Origin: Proteobacteria bacterium UBA1844
GTDB lineage: Bacteria > Pseudomonadota > Gammaproteobacteria > Steroidobacterales > Woeseiaceae
Length of the DNA stretch: 19,998 bases
Direction: 5' to 3'
NCBI GenBank assembly: GCA_002338615.1
Contig: DDIS01000118.1
Span: 1 to 19,998 of the forward strand
Shown: piece after piece, positions 1 to 7,717 of the stretch
Layout: the number at the start of each line of letters is the position of its first letter
Position numbering within the stretch: position 1 is the stretch's first letter
Made by a program: the position numbers and the translations under genes
Notes under the pieces: model-generated
Databases searched by the model: none
What the model was told of the DNA's origin: nothing
What the model saw: the letters and a program-made list of their open reading frames with translations, nothing else

Positions 1-20
1 AGCGGCATCCTGCCGCGATC
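1..20. repeat. REP-type palindromic repeat, cut by the left window edge
   Basis: The first 20 bases hold a 5-bp hairpin (GCGGC at 2-6, GCCGC at 12-16, 5-base loop) followed by GATC. The same stem, loop length and flank occur at 3338-3356, where the full element begins GTAGGAGCGGC. This layout is familiar from gammaproteobacterial REP elements mobilised by RAYT transposases. The GTAGG head of this copy would lie outside the window. Confidence 0.55.
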
Positions 21-50
21 GCCACGCATGGCACTATTAACCTGCCGTAA

Positions 51-73
51 ACGGCGGCCCGCCGTCAATTTTT
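51..73. terminator. Hairpin, possible terminator
   Basis: ACGGC (51-55) pairs with GCCGT (61-65) around a 5-base loop. On the + strand it is followed by CAA and five T (69-73), the layout of a weak intrinsic terminator. On the - strand it lies 26 bp beyond the stop of the LON-domain gene and is followed by only three T. It may therefore serve whatever enters from the left, the leftward operon, or both. Confidence 0.35.
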
Positions 74-98
74 ACCCGGCGTGCTCGGATCGAACGGC

Positions 99-671
99 TC
101 AGGATTTTGTACTCTTTAATAACTCGCGCACCAGTTGCAAGCGTTCGACCGGCGTACTGTTCTCGAGGCAGGCTTGCTTGCGCGCGAGATCCATGGGCAA
201 TACTTCAACAAAGCGGTAGGTGACCCAGCCAACATCCTCGTAATCGGCTTCCAGCGATGTATACAAGCGGCCCAGGTCATTGAGTATGTCCTCGAGGATC
301 CGCGCAATGCCTGCAAACTCGTCGGGCAGCGGCACGCGTTCTTCGACCGGCAATAATTCAACCTCAGCGACGTTCAGACCGTTCGGCTGGCTCTCAACCG
401 ACAGCAGGCGAAAGCGCTGTCCACCGATCGCGGTAACGCCGAGCAGGCCGTCGCTCCCCTGGTACCAGTCACAAATGCTGGCGAGCGTACCCACATCGAA
501 CGTGGAGGCATAGCCGTCTTCCTTGCCATTCTTGATCAGTACCACCCCAAACGGCGCATCACTGCGCATGCGCTCGCTGATCATGTCGAGATAGCGCGCC
601 TCAAAGATCCGAAGCGGCAACGGGCCGCCAGGAAAAAGCACGGTGTTCAGCGGGAAAATTGGAATACGCAC
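99..671 (-). CDS. LON peptidase substrate-binding (N-terminal) domain protein
   Basis: This 190-residue protein consists of a single LON N-terminal domain with no AAA+ ATPase or protease part. The N-terminus has the family signature, with FPLNTVLFPGG near residues 6-16 followed by LPLRIFEARYLDM. Such stand-alone proteins are common in proteobacteria. They are thought to bind protein or peptide substrates, but no defined function is established. The start is GTG at 671. An in-frame TGA lies upstream with no other start codon between, so the start is well fixed. No Shine-Dalgarno sequence is visible, and a perfect TATAAT lies only 6 nt upstream (678-683). The gene begins 38 bp after the mpl stop on the same strand, so it is probably co-transcribed with mpl as well. 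Confidence 0.85.
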   Translation of the reverse strand: MRIPIFPLNTVLFPGGPLPLRIFEARYLDMISERMRSDAPFGVVLIKNGKEDGYASTFDVGTLASICDWYQGSDGLLGVTAIGGQRFRLLSVESQPNGLNVAEVELLPVEERVPLPDEFAGIARILEDILNDLGRLYTSLEADYEDVGWVTYRFVEVLPMDLARKQACLENSTPVERLQLVRELLKSTKS

Positions 672-677
672 CTGGCT

Positions 678-683
678 ATTATA
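678..683 (-). promoter_or_regulatory. TATAAT -10 hexamer directly before a GTG start
   Basis: On the - strand a perfect TATAAT ends 6 nt before the GTG start of the LON-domain gene. A transcript started here would begin at or next to the start codon, giving a leaderless mRNA. No good -35 hexamer lies 16-18 bp upstream. The site falls in the 38-bp gap after mpl. Confidence 0.3.
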
Positions 684-709
684 TGTGAAGCCGGTGCGCG
701 GGTTTCAGC

Positions 710-2080
710 TCAACTGCTACGCGTACGCTGCAATACCGCGGTCAGGGTTTGCCGTGCCGCGCCGAATCCGCCGTTGCTCATGAAAACGACCTGGTCGCCC
801 GATTTCAGCTTCGCGGCCATATCGCTCACCAGTCGATCATAATCGTTGAATTGCCGCAGTTTCGTCGCCAGCGGCTCAAGTGCAGCATCGAACGCCACAT
901 CCATATCGCGTGGACGGTACATCCAGACCTGGTCAGCACCGTCGAGGGCAGCGCACAGTTCGTCATTGTGCACTCCAAGTTTCATGGTGTTCGAGCGGGG
1001 CTCGATTGCAACCACGATGCGCTGCCCCGGGTGGCGCCGCCTGAGTGCCGCTATGGTGCGCCGGATGGCCGTTGGATGATGCGCAAAATCATCGAATATG
1101 GCGATATCTGCGACAGTCGCAGTGCGTTCCATTCGGCGTTTGACGCCTTCGAATCGCGACAGCGCATCGACGGCCGCCTCGACGCTGACGCCGGCCGATC
1201 GCGCTGCTGCCACGGCAGCGATGGCATTTTCAAGATTGTGCAGACCGCCCTGACTCCAGCGGGCAGACTGTTCCTCGCGCTCCGGGTTCCGAATCCGCAG
1301 CGTGCGTTCTGCGGAATCGACAAAGTCCCCGTGCCAGTTTGCGCTGTCATCGAGGCCAAAGGTCTCGACCGGTGTCCAGCAGCCCATGCCCAGCAAGCGT
1401 TCCAGATTTCTATCGGCGGCATTCACGATGACGCGCCCCGCACGCGGCACGGTGCGCAAAAGCTGGTGGAATTGCCAGAGGATCGCGTCCAGATCCTTGT
1501 ATATATCGGCGTGATCAAATTCCAGGTTATTCAGGACCAGGGTCGCAGGCTGGTAGTGAACAAACTTTGCGCGCTTGTCGAAAAATGCCGTGTCGTACTC
1601 GTCGGCTTCGACGACGAAGGCCTCACCTTCTCCGAAGCGTGCGGATACCTCAAAATTGGCCGGCACACCGCCGATCAAAAAGCCCGGCGCAAGACCCGCA
1701 TCCTGCAATATGAAGGCGAGCATGCTCGCCGTCGTCGTCTTGCCATGGGTTCCCGCAACCGCGAACACATGGCGCCCACGCAGTACATGCTCCGCCAGCC
1801 ATGCCGGCCCCGACATGTAGCGCAAGCGCCGGTCCAGCATCGCTTCGATGACCGGCTTTCCGCGCGTCATAACATTGCCGACCACGATGCAGTCGGGCAC
1901 CGGATCGAGTTGCTCCGCGTCGAAGCCCTCGTGTATCTCGATGCCAAGGTTTTTCAGCTGTGTACTCATCGGCGGATAGACATTGCCGTCACTGCCGGTG
2001 ACACGATGTCCCGCCGCGGTCGCCAGCGCGGCCACGCCACCCATAAACGTGCCACAGATACCCAATATATGAATGTGCAT
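710..2080 (-). CDS. mpl: UDP-N-acetylmuramate:L-alanyl-gamma-D-glutamyl-meso-diaminopimelate ligase
   Basis: Mpl is the cytoplasmic murein-recycling ligase. It uses ATP to attach salvaged tripeptide L-Ala-gamma-D-Glu-meso-DAP to UDP-MurNAc, feeding peptidoglycan precursor synthesis. The 456-residue protein has the three Mur-ligase regions: an N-terminal Rossmann part starting HIHILGICGTFMGG, an ATP-binding loop GTHGKTTT at about residues 110-117, and a central NNLEFDHADIY segment. The C-terminal domain carries DDFAHHPTAIRRT. The GTFMGG form of the N-terminal loop and the length distinguish Mpl from MurC. I chose the ATG at 2080, which opens directly into the Rossmann strand and has GGAG about 12 nt upstream. 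An in-frame start at 2104 has no ribosome site. The gene is divergent from rnd, with about 100 bp between, and is followed by the LON-domain gene. The sequence looks intact. Confidence 0.95.
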   Translation of the reverse strand: MHIHILGICGTFMGGVAALATAAGHRVTGSDGNVYPPMSTQLKNLGIEIHEGFDAEQLDPVPDCIVVGNVMTRGKPVIEAMLDRRLRYMSGPAWLAEHVLRGRHVFAVAGTHGKTTTASMLAFILQDAGLAPGFLIGGVPANFEVSARFGEGEAFVVEADEYDTAFFDKRAKFVHYQPATLVLNNLEFDHADIYKDLDAILWQFHQLLRTVPRAGRVIVNAADRNLERLLGMGCWTPVETFGLDDSANWHGDFVDSAERTLRIRNPEREEQSARWSQGGLHNLENAIAAVAAARSAGVSVEAAVDALSRFEGVKRRMERTATVADIAIFDDFAHHPTAIRRTIAALRRRHPGQRIVVAIEPRSNTMKLGVHNDELCAALDGADQVWMYRPRDMDVAFDAALEPLATKLRQFNDYDRLVSDMAAKLKSGDQVVFMSNGGFGAARQTLTAVLQRTRSS

Positions 2081-2183
2081 TGCTTTCAAGCGCTCCGGTC
2101 GCACTACCGCTGTTTACTGTCTGCCCGTGCCTGGCCCCTATTGTGACGCACGCGACAATACAATCGCATGTTAACCTTTGCAC

Positions 2184-3272
2184 ATGCCCTCCTACACCTA
2201 TGTCGATCAGCCCGCTCGAATAATTCCCGCCATCGAAACGCCGGACAGTATTGGCGTGGACACCGAATTCATGCGGGAAAAAACCTTTTACGCCGAGTTG
2301 TGCCTGCTGCAGGTGTCCGCCGGTGACGACATTTTCTGCGTAGACCCGCTCGGTGGGCACGACATGGCCGCATTCTGGCAGTCGCTGAGCGCGCGCACCT
2401 GGGTGGTTCACTCCGCGCGCCAGGATATAGAAGTTATCTACCAGACCGCGGGCACGATGCCGCAACAGTTGTTCGACACGCAGATTGCGGCCGCATTGCT
2501 CGGCTACCAACCGCAACTTGGCTATGCGGCACTGGTGGAAGATCTGTTTGATGTCAGCCTGCCAAAAGCGCATACGCGCGCCAACTGGGCAAAACGGCCC
2601 ATCCCCGATAAATTCCTCGACTACGCTGCAGAGGATGTCGAGTACCTGCTGCCCGCTCAGCAACTCCTTGCGGAACGGCTTGCGGAGAAAGGCCGCTACG
2701 ACTGGGCGCTGGCGGATTCGGCCCTGATGCTGGATCCTGCGTTGCACACGAACGACCCCGCGACGGCCGTACTAAGGGTCAAGGCGGCGAAAAACTTCCG
2801 CGGCGCGCGTCGCCGGGTGGCAGCGAGACTGGCCGCATGGCGCGAAACCGCAGCCATGCAGCGCAATTTGCCGCGGCAGTGGATAATCCGTGACAACGTG
2901 CTCGCGGATATTGCGTACCGCATGCCCGCAAGCTCCGGGGCGCTGGCCGAGATCGACGGCCTGCCGCCAAAAACGGCGCGACTCATCGCCGCGGACATAC
3001 TGAAGGAGATTGAACTCGGGCAAACGGCGCAAAGTGCGGAGGAAGATCCCGCCGCAGGCTGCACATCGGTGCCGGACGAACAACAGAAATCCGTACTGCA
3101 GAGAATGCAAAAACTGGTTGCCGAATGTGCCGGCGATCTCGGGCTCGCCGCAGAGACCATCGCCTCGCGCAAGGAACTCGCAGCCGTTGTCGTCGACGGG
3201 CGCCGGGAATCACGCGTCTTCAGCGGCTGGCGACAGGAACTCGTGGGCGAGCAGCTGGCCGCCCTGTTATAG
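2184..3272 (+). CDS. rnd: Ribonuclease D
   Basis: RNase D is a 3'-to-5' exoribonuclease that trims tRNA and other small stable RNA precursors. The 362-residue protein shows the DEDDy exonuclease motifs: D26 and E28 (VDTEFM), D81 (HSARQDIEV), and Y147 with D151 (DYAAEDVEYL). A helical HRDC region follows (about residues 200-280) and then a second helical C-terminal region, close to the length of E. coli Rnd. The ATG at 2184 is preferred over the in-frame TTG two codons upstream. No Shine-Dalgarno is visible at either. A TACAAT -10-like hexamer at 2159-2164 would give a leader of only about 13 nt, though its -35 is poor. The gene is divergent from mpl and convergent with adk. Confidence 0.93.
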   Translation: MPSYTYVDQPARIIPAIETPDSIGVDTEFMREKTFYAELCLLQVSAGDDIFCVDPLGGHDMAAFWQSLSARTWVVHSARQDIEVIYQTAGTMPQQLFDTQIAAALLGYQPQLGYAALVEDLFDVSLPKAHTRANWAKRPIPDKFLDYAAEDVEYLLPAQQLLAERLAEKGRYDWALADSALMLDPALHTNDPATAVLRVKAAKNFRGARRRVAARLAAWRETAAMQRNLPRQWIIRDNVLADIAYRMPASSGALAEIDGLPPKTARLIAADILKEIELGQTAQSAEEDPAAGCTSVPDEQQKSVLQRMQKLVAECAGDLGLAAETIASRKELAAVVVDGRRESRVFSGWRQELVGEQLAALL

Positions 3273-3331
3273 CGGCGCTCGCAGGGCTCGCACAGGCGTC
3301 ACAACGATTCTGCAGACGCCACAAAGTTTTC

Positions 3332-3356
3332 GTAGGAGCGGCGTCCAGCCGCGATC
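3332..3356. repeat. REP-type palindromic repeat
   Basis: The element starts GTAGGAGCGGC (3332-3342), has a 5-base loop, and ends GCCGCGATC (3348-3356), forming a 5-bp GC stem. It matches the half-copy at the left edge of the window apart from loop bases. It sits in the 120-bp gap between the convergent ends of rnd and adk, the usual location for gammaproteobacterial REP elements. No T-run follows, so a terminator role is not obvious. Confidence 0.65.
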
Positions 3357-3392
3357 GTCGGCCAATTCCGCGCGACGGCGGCGCTTAAGCTT

Positions 3393-4034
3393 TCAGGCCA
3401 GGGCATCGAGGAGTCGTGCCTGCACGGCCTCGATTTCTCCATCCGCGTCGACAATTTTGAGTCGGCCGCGATCACGGTAAAAACTCACCACCGGTTCCGT
3501 GCTCTCGCGATAAACACGCAGCCGGTTGCTGATTGTCTCTTCGTTGTCGTCTTCGCGCTGTAATAGTTTGCCGCCGTCCGCCAGGCACTCATCGATTTCC
3601 GCTTGCGAGGAGAAATGGACATTCAGCAATTTGCCGGTCTTCGAACAGGTACGTCGGCCTGTCAGGCGCTTCAGCAGGATATCCAGGTCGATGTCCATCA
3701 GGATTGCAGCGTCGAGCGGCACGCCGAGTTGATCAAGCAATTCGTCAAGGTCCACCGCCTGCTGTCGCGTACGCGGAAAACCATCGAGGATGAACCCATC
3801 AGCGGCATCCGGTTGCGACAGCCGCTCTGCAATGATGCCAAGCATGATGTCGTCCGAGACAAGATTGCCAGCATCCATGATGCGTTTGGCTTTCTGGCCG
3901 AAACGTGTGCCTTCGGCCACCGCTTTGCGCAGCATGTCGCCGGTCGAGATGTGTGGTACTCGCTTCGTGTTTGTCAGGAGCTGGGCCTGCGTGCCCTTGC
4001 CGGAGCCCGGGGCTCCCAGAAGTATGATCCGCAT
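3393..4034 (-). CDS. adk: Adenylate kinase
   Basis: Adk catalyses the reversible ATP + AMP to 2 ADP reaction in the cytoplasm and returns AMP from biosynthetic ligases to the energy pool. The 213-residue protein starts MRIILLGAPGSGKGTQ, with the P-loop at about residues 7-14. It has the AMP-binding TGDMLR (31-36) and DGFPRT (84-89) motifs, a long LID beginning GRRTC, and the C-terminal REDDNEETI segment. In the LID the positions of the four zinc ligands of Bacillus-type enzymes are C130, T133, C150 and D153, so three of the four ligands are kept. The ATG at 4034 is chosen because it opens the P-loop strand; the open frame runs 30 codons further upstream but those residues do not look like Adk. 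It is divergent from pfp. Confidence 0.96.
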   Translation of the reverse strand: MRIILLGAPGSGKGTQAQLLTNTKRVPHISTGDMLRKAVAEGTRFGQKAKRIMDAGNLVSDDIMLGIIAERLSQPDAADGFILDGFPRTRQQAVDLDELLDQLGVPLDAAILMDIDLDILLKRLTGRRTCSKTGKLLNVHFSSQAEIDECLADGGKLLQREDDNEETISNRLRVYRESTEPVVSFYRDRGRLKIVDADGEIEAVQARLLDALA

Positions 4035-4095
4035 TGAATGCTCGCCTAAGGTTGGACATTTGTTTTTGGCCGGGCTTGGCCGACCGATGCAAAGT

Positions 4096-4124
4096 ACGCT
4101 ACCGGCTATGGCAGATGAGGTCAA
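4096..4124 (-). promoter_or_regulatory. Possible sigma70 promoter for adk
   Basis: On the - strand TTGACC (4119-4124, one mismatch to TTGACA) is followed by a 17-bp spacer and TAGCGT (4096-4101, a poor -10). It lies 62-90 bp upstream of the adk ATG, inside the adk-pfp divergent region. The -35 and spacing are good and the -10 is weak. Confidence 0.3.
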
Positions 4125-4209
4125 TCGTAGCCGGCGAAAACGCTGAAGCAGGCGCCGCTTTCGGCTATCCTCGTGCGTTGTCTACAAGCCTTAGAAAGGG
4201 GACAAGTGT

Positions 4210-5472
4210 ATGCCCGCAATGAATGCATTTTATGCCCAGTCGGGTGGCGTAACCGCCGTCATCAATACATCGGCTTGCGGCGTCATCGAAACCGCCCGCA
4301 AGCACAAAAGCAGAATCGCGAAAGTCTACGCAGGCAGGAACGGCATTATTGGCGCATTGACCGAAGATCTCATCGATACCAGCCGCGAAAGTGCCGCAAC
4401 GATCAGTGCATTGAAAAACATGCCTGGCGGCGCATTCGGCTCGGCGCGCTACAAGCTGAAAGGTATCGAGGAAAATCGGGCTGAATACGAACGACTGATC
4501 GAAGTATTCAAGGCGCACAACATCGGCTATTTCTTTTACAACGGCGGCAATGACTCGATGGACACGGCACACAAGGTCTCCCAGATCTCGGAAACGCTGG
4601 GCTTCCCTGTCACTACGATTGGTATTCCGAAAACTGTCGACAACGATTTGCCGGTCACCGACAACTGTCCAGGCTTCGGGTCGGTTGCAAAGTACGTGGC
4701 GGTATCGACGCGAGAAGCTGCGATGGATGTCATGTCGATGGCCGAGACCTCGACGAAGGTCTTTATCCTTGAAGTTATGGGCCGGCACGCTGGCTGGATC
4801 GCTGCCGCTGGCGGCCTGGCCGGAGAAAAACCTGCCGACGCGCCGCACATCATTCTTTTTCCAGAGGTTCCGTTTCGACAGCAGGCGTTCCTTGATCGCG
4901 TCAAGGACTGCGTCGAACAGTACGGCTATTGTGTGATCGTTGTGAGCGAAGGAGCGCAGTACGATGACGGCCGCTTCCTTGCCGAAGCAGGCACACGCGA
5001 CGCGTTCGGCCATGCCCAGCTTGGCGGCGTGGCACCGGTTATCGCACAGATGGTGCGAGACAACCTGGGCTACAAATACCACTACGCGATCGCCGACTAT
5101 TTGCAACGTTCCGCACGGCACATAGCATCGGCTGTCGACTTGAAACAGGCCTATGCCGTGGGTCGCGAAGCCGTGAAACTCGCGCTCAGCGGCAAAACGG
5201 CGGTCATGCCGGTCATCACGCGCGTCTCGGACAGCCCATATCGCTGGAAAATCGAAGCGGCGCCTTTGCAGAAAATCGCGAACAAGGAAAAAATGCTGCC
5301 GAAAAGTTATATCCGGAAGGACGGCTTCGGAATTACGGCCGCCGGCCGAAGGTACCTCGAACCGCTGATAGCAGGCGAGGATTATCCTCCATTTATCAAA
5401 GGTTTACCGAAATACCCAACGCTTAAGAACGTCCGGGTCAAGGCACGGCTAAATAACAAATTTATGGTATGA
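4210..5472 (+). CDS. pfp: Pyrophosphate-dependent 6-phosphofructokinase
   Basis: This enzyme converts fructose 6-phosphate and PPi to fructose 1,6-bisphosphate and Pi, reversibly, in place of the ATP-driven step. The 420-residue protein has the PFK fold: NAFYAQSGG at the N-terminus, GGNDSMD at 112-118, PKTVDND at 140-146 and MGRHAGW at 190-196. The two residues that decide phosphate donor in this superfamily are both of the PPi type: Asp115 (Gly in ATP enzymes) and Lys141 (Gly in ATP enzymes). The ATG at 4210 has AAAGGGG 8 nt upstream. It is divergent from adk. The proton-pumping pyrophosphatase gene follows after 191 bp on the same strand. Known pfp-hppA neighbours in methanotrophic gammaproteobacteria fit a PPi-linked metabolism. 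Confidence 0.93.
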   Translation: MPAMNAFYAQSGGVTAVINTSACGVIETARKHKSRIAKVYAGRNGIIGALTEDLIDTSRESAATISALKNMPGGAFGSARYKLKGIEENRAEYERLIEVFKAHNIGYFFYNGGNDSMDTAHKVSQISETLGFPVTTIGIPKTVDNDLPVTDNCPGFGSVAKYVAVSTREAAMDVMSMAETSTKVFILEVMGRHAGWIAAAGGLAGEKPADAPHIILFPEVPFRQQAFLDRVKDCVEQYGYCVIVVSEGAQYDDGRFLAEAGTRDAFGHAQLGGVAPVIAQMVRDNLGYKYHYAIADYLQRSARHIASAVDLKQAYAVGREAVKLALSGKTAVMPVITRVSDSPYRWKIEAAPLQKIANKEKMLPKSYIRKDGFGITAAGRRYLEPLIAGEDYPPFIKGLPKYPTLKNVRVKARLNNKFMV

Positions 5473-5473
5473 T
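5465..5473 (+). promoter_or_regulatory. Extended -10 promoter candidate for hppA
   Basis: TGG followed by TATGAT (5468-5473) is an extended -10 element (TGn plus a 5/6 hexamer). It overlaps the stop codon of pfp. A start about 7 nt downstream, near 5480, would place the first nucleotide of the transcript 9 nt before the outer stem of the structured leader at 5489. There is no convincing -35, which extended -10 promoters can do without. Confidence 0.4.
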
Positions 5474-5488
5474 GCGCGCGCTTTCGTA

Positions 5489-5613
5489 GCCGGCGAGGGA
5501 GTCTCGGGGGTGAAATCCCGCAGGCCGCGGCCGCGAACTGACAAAAACAAACGAATTCGTAAGGTTTCACGCATTTCGCCATGGCGAGGACTCGCAGGGT
5601 CCTTGTCGCCGGC
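5489..5613 (+). promoter_or_regulatory. Structured 5' leader of hppA, unassigned; possible riboswitch or cis-regulatory RNA
   Basis: An outer stem of eight perfect pairs closes the element: GCCGGCGA (5489-5496) with TCGCCGGC (5606-5613). Inside lie a hairpin CGGG/CCCG (5505-5508 with 5517-5520) capped by a GGTGAAAT loop, a GC-rich segment ending GCGAACTG (5533-5540), an A-rich single-stranded stretch (5541-5550), palindromes at 5551-5560 and 5576-5587, and a 5-bp hairpin AGGAC/GTCCT (5587-5591 with 5599-5603). The 5517-5520 strand and neighbouring bases (ATCCC, 5515-5519) could instead pair with the hppA Shine-Dalgarno region (GGGAT, 5655-5659). The GGTGAAAT-capped hairpin recalls cobalamin and FMN riboswitch cores, but I see no B12 box or the rest of either core. 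The family is unknown to me. Confidence 0.45.
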
Positions 5614-5663
5614 AACTGTTGACTGTAGCGCTTAAATCCTAAGGTATAGAGAAGGGGATAAAC

Positions 5664-7706
5664 ATGACTAATGAGCTGGCACTGTGGCTCTCGATCGGGT
5701 CCGGCGTAATTGCCATACTGTTCGGAATAATTTCAGCGCAGTGGATTCTCAAGCAACCGGCCGGCAACGACCGGATGCAGACAATTGCAAAAGCTATTCA
5801 GGAAGGCGCCAATGCCTATATGAATCGCCAGTACACGACGATCGGTATCGTCGGCGTGATTTTGTTCCTCGTACTGGGCTTCGCCCTCGACTGGGCGACG
5901 GCCATCGGCTTTGCAATCGGCGCCATTTTTTCGGCGCTGGCCGGCTATATCGGCATGTACGTATCAGTACGAGCCAACGTGCGCACGGCTGAAGCTGCCA
6001 GAAAAGGGCTCAATCCCGCGCTCAATGTGGCCTTTCGCGGCGGCGCGATTACGGGCCTGTTGGTGGTCGGGCTTGGCCTGCTCGGCGTGGCCGGTTACTT
6101 CCTGATCCTTACGAAGACGGGCATGGCGGTGGGCGAAGCCGTGCATACCCTGGTCGGCCTGGCCTTCGGCGGCTCGCTGATTTCGATCTTCGCGCGACTG
6201 GGCGGCGGCATCTTCACCAAGGGCGCTGATGTCGGCGCGGACCTGGTGGGCAAGGTTGAAGCCGGTATTCCCGAAGACGATCCTCGTAACCCGGCTGTTA
6301 TCGCGGATAACGTCGGCGACAACGTCGGCGATTGTGCCGGCATGGCCGCGGATTTGTTCGAGACCTACGCCGTAACAATTATTGCAACGATGTTGCTCGG
6401 CGGCATGATTGCAATCACCTACGGCAGCGAGGCGATCGTCTATCCGCTGGTACTCGGCGCCGTGTCCATCATCGCTTCAATAGTCGGGACTTTTTTCGTC
6501 AAGACATCGAGTGGCGGCAAGATCATGGGCGCGCTTTATAAAGGCATGATTGTCTCGGGCGTGTTGGCCGCGATCGCATTCTATTTTATTACAGACATGA
6601 TGTTCGGTGGCACCGGCCAGGCAATGAGTATTTACTACTCGGCGTTGATCGGTCTCGGCCTCACCGCTGCAATGGTCGTCATCACCGAGTACTACACGAG
6701 TACCGAATACAAACCGGTCCGGACGATTGCTAACGCATCCTTGACGGGCGATGCGACCAATATCATTGCCGGTCTCGGCATTTCAATGAAAGCGACGGCA
6801 CTGCCGGTGCTTGCTGTTTGCCTCAGCATCTGGGGCGCATTCGCACTCGCACCCGCCGGTGACGAGCTTGCCGGACTGTACAACATCGCAATCGCCGCGA
6901 CGTCCATGCTGTCAATGACAGGTGTCGTGGTCGCACTGGATGCCTTTGGCCCGATCACCGACAACGCTGGCGGTATTGCCGAAATGTCCGACCTGCCGTC
7001 CGAAGTACGCACCATCACCGACCAGCTGGATGCCGTGGGTAACACGACCAAGGCCGTCACGAAGGGTTACGCCATCGGTTCAGCCGGTCTCGCCGCACTC
7101 GTGTTGTTTGCCGACTATACGCATGCGCTGGAGACTGCCGGACTCAACCTTGTGTTTGCACTTGATGACCACCTTGTGATCATCGGGCTGTTCATCGGTG
7201 GCATGGTGCCGTTCCTGTTTGCCGCCATGGCAATGGAGGCCGTCGGGCGCGCCGCCGCTGCAGTGGTCACCGAAGTCCGCCGCCAGTTCAAAGAGATCAA
7301 GGGCATCATGGACGGTACCGGCAAGCCGGACTACAGCCGCGCCGTTGACCTCCTGACCAAGGCTGCTATTAAGGAGATGATTGTCCCCAGCCTGCTGCCC
7401 ATCATCGTGCCGCTGGCCGTGGGCCTCCTGCTCGGACCAAAAGCGCTGGGCGGACTGTTGCTCGGTACGATTATTACCGGCCTGTTCCTTGCAATCTCGA
7501 TGACCGCCGGCGGCGGCGCATGGGACAACGCGAAGAAGTACATCGAAGATGGTAACTGTGGCGGCAAGGGCTCGGATGCGCACAAGGCCGCTATAACCGG
7601 CGACACCGTGGGTGATCCCTACAAAGACACTGCCGGCCCCGCCATTAACCCGCTGATCAAGATCATCAACATCGTCGCACTGCTGATGGTGCCACTCCTC
7701 GGTTGA
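5664..7706 (+). CDS. hppA: Proton-translocating membrane-bound pyrophosphatase, K+-independent type
   Basis: HppA is an inner-membrane pump that couples PPi hydrolysis to proton export, or makes PPi from the proton gradient. The 680-residue protein is rich in membrane helices throughout. It carries the pyrophosphate-binding signature from about residue 204 (EDDPRNPAV, then DNVGDNVGD at 215-223) and a second acidic cluster near the C-terminus ([15 protein letters not shown]). Residues K463 and T466 in [10 protein letters not shown] are the lysine and threonine that mark K+-independent proton pumps; K+-dependent enzymes have alanine and glycine or alanine there. The ATG at 5664 has a strong AAGGGG 7 nt upstream. 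It follows pfp and an unusual structured leader. An 11-bp hairpin follows the stop. Confidence 0.96.
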   Translation: MTNELALWLSIGSGVIAILFGIISAQWILKQPAGNDRMQTIAKAIQEGANAYMNRQYTTIGIVGVILFLVLGFALDWATAIGFAIGAIFSALAGYIGMYVSVRANVRTAEAARKGLNPALNVAFRGGAITGLLVVGLGLLGVAGYFLILTKTGMAVGEAVHTLVGLAFGGSLISIFARLGGGIFTKGADVGADLVGKVEAGIPEDDPRNPAVIADNVGDNVGDCAGMAADLFETYAVTIIATMLLGGMIAITYGSEAIVYPLVLGAVSIIASIVGTFFVKTSSGGKIMGALYKGMIVSGVLAAIAFYFITDMMFGGTGQAMSIYYSALIGLGLTAAMVVITEYYTSTEYKPVRTIANASLTGDATNIIAGLGISMKATALPVLAVCLSIWGAFALAPAGDELAGLYNIAIAATSMLSMTGVVVALDAFGPITDNAGGIAEMSDLPSEVRTITDQLDAVGNTTKAVTKGYAIGSAGLAALVLFADYTHALETAGLNLVFALDDHLVIIGLFIGGMVPFLFAAMAMEAVGRAAAAVVTEVRRQFKEIKGIMDGTGKPDYSRAVDLLTKAAIKEMIVPSLLPIIVPLAVGLLLGPKALGGLLLGTIITGLFLAISMTAGGGAWDNAKKYIEDGNCGGKGSDAHKAAITGDTVGDPYKDTAGPAINPLIKIINIVALLMVPLLG

Positions 7707-7717
7707 TCCGGAAATCG

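Noticed and set aside
749..2146. Long open frame of 465 codons on the strand opposite mpl
   Set aside because: Mirror of mpl codon bias in GC-rich DNA; product rich in His, Arg and Cys with no domain. The same applies to long frames opposite hldE (14490-15617), nrdJa (17085-18215) and pfp (4165-5121).
5489..5613. hppA leader as a canonical cobalamin or FMN riboswitch
   Set aside because: Only the GGTGAAAT-capped hairpin is similar. The B12 box and the second FMN half are not visible, and hppA is not a usual target of either. Kept as an unassigned structured leader.
5581..5622. A 13-codon open frame (ATG at 5581) inside the hppA leader, as a leader peptide
   Set aside because: No ribosome site at a useful distance, and the frame simply crosses the closing stem; chance is likely.
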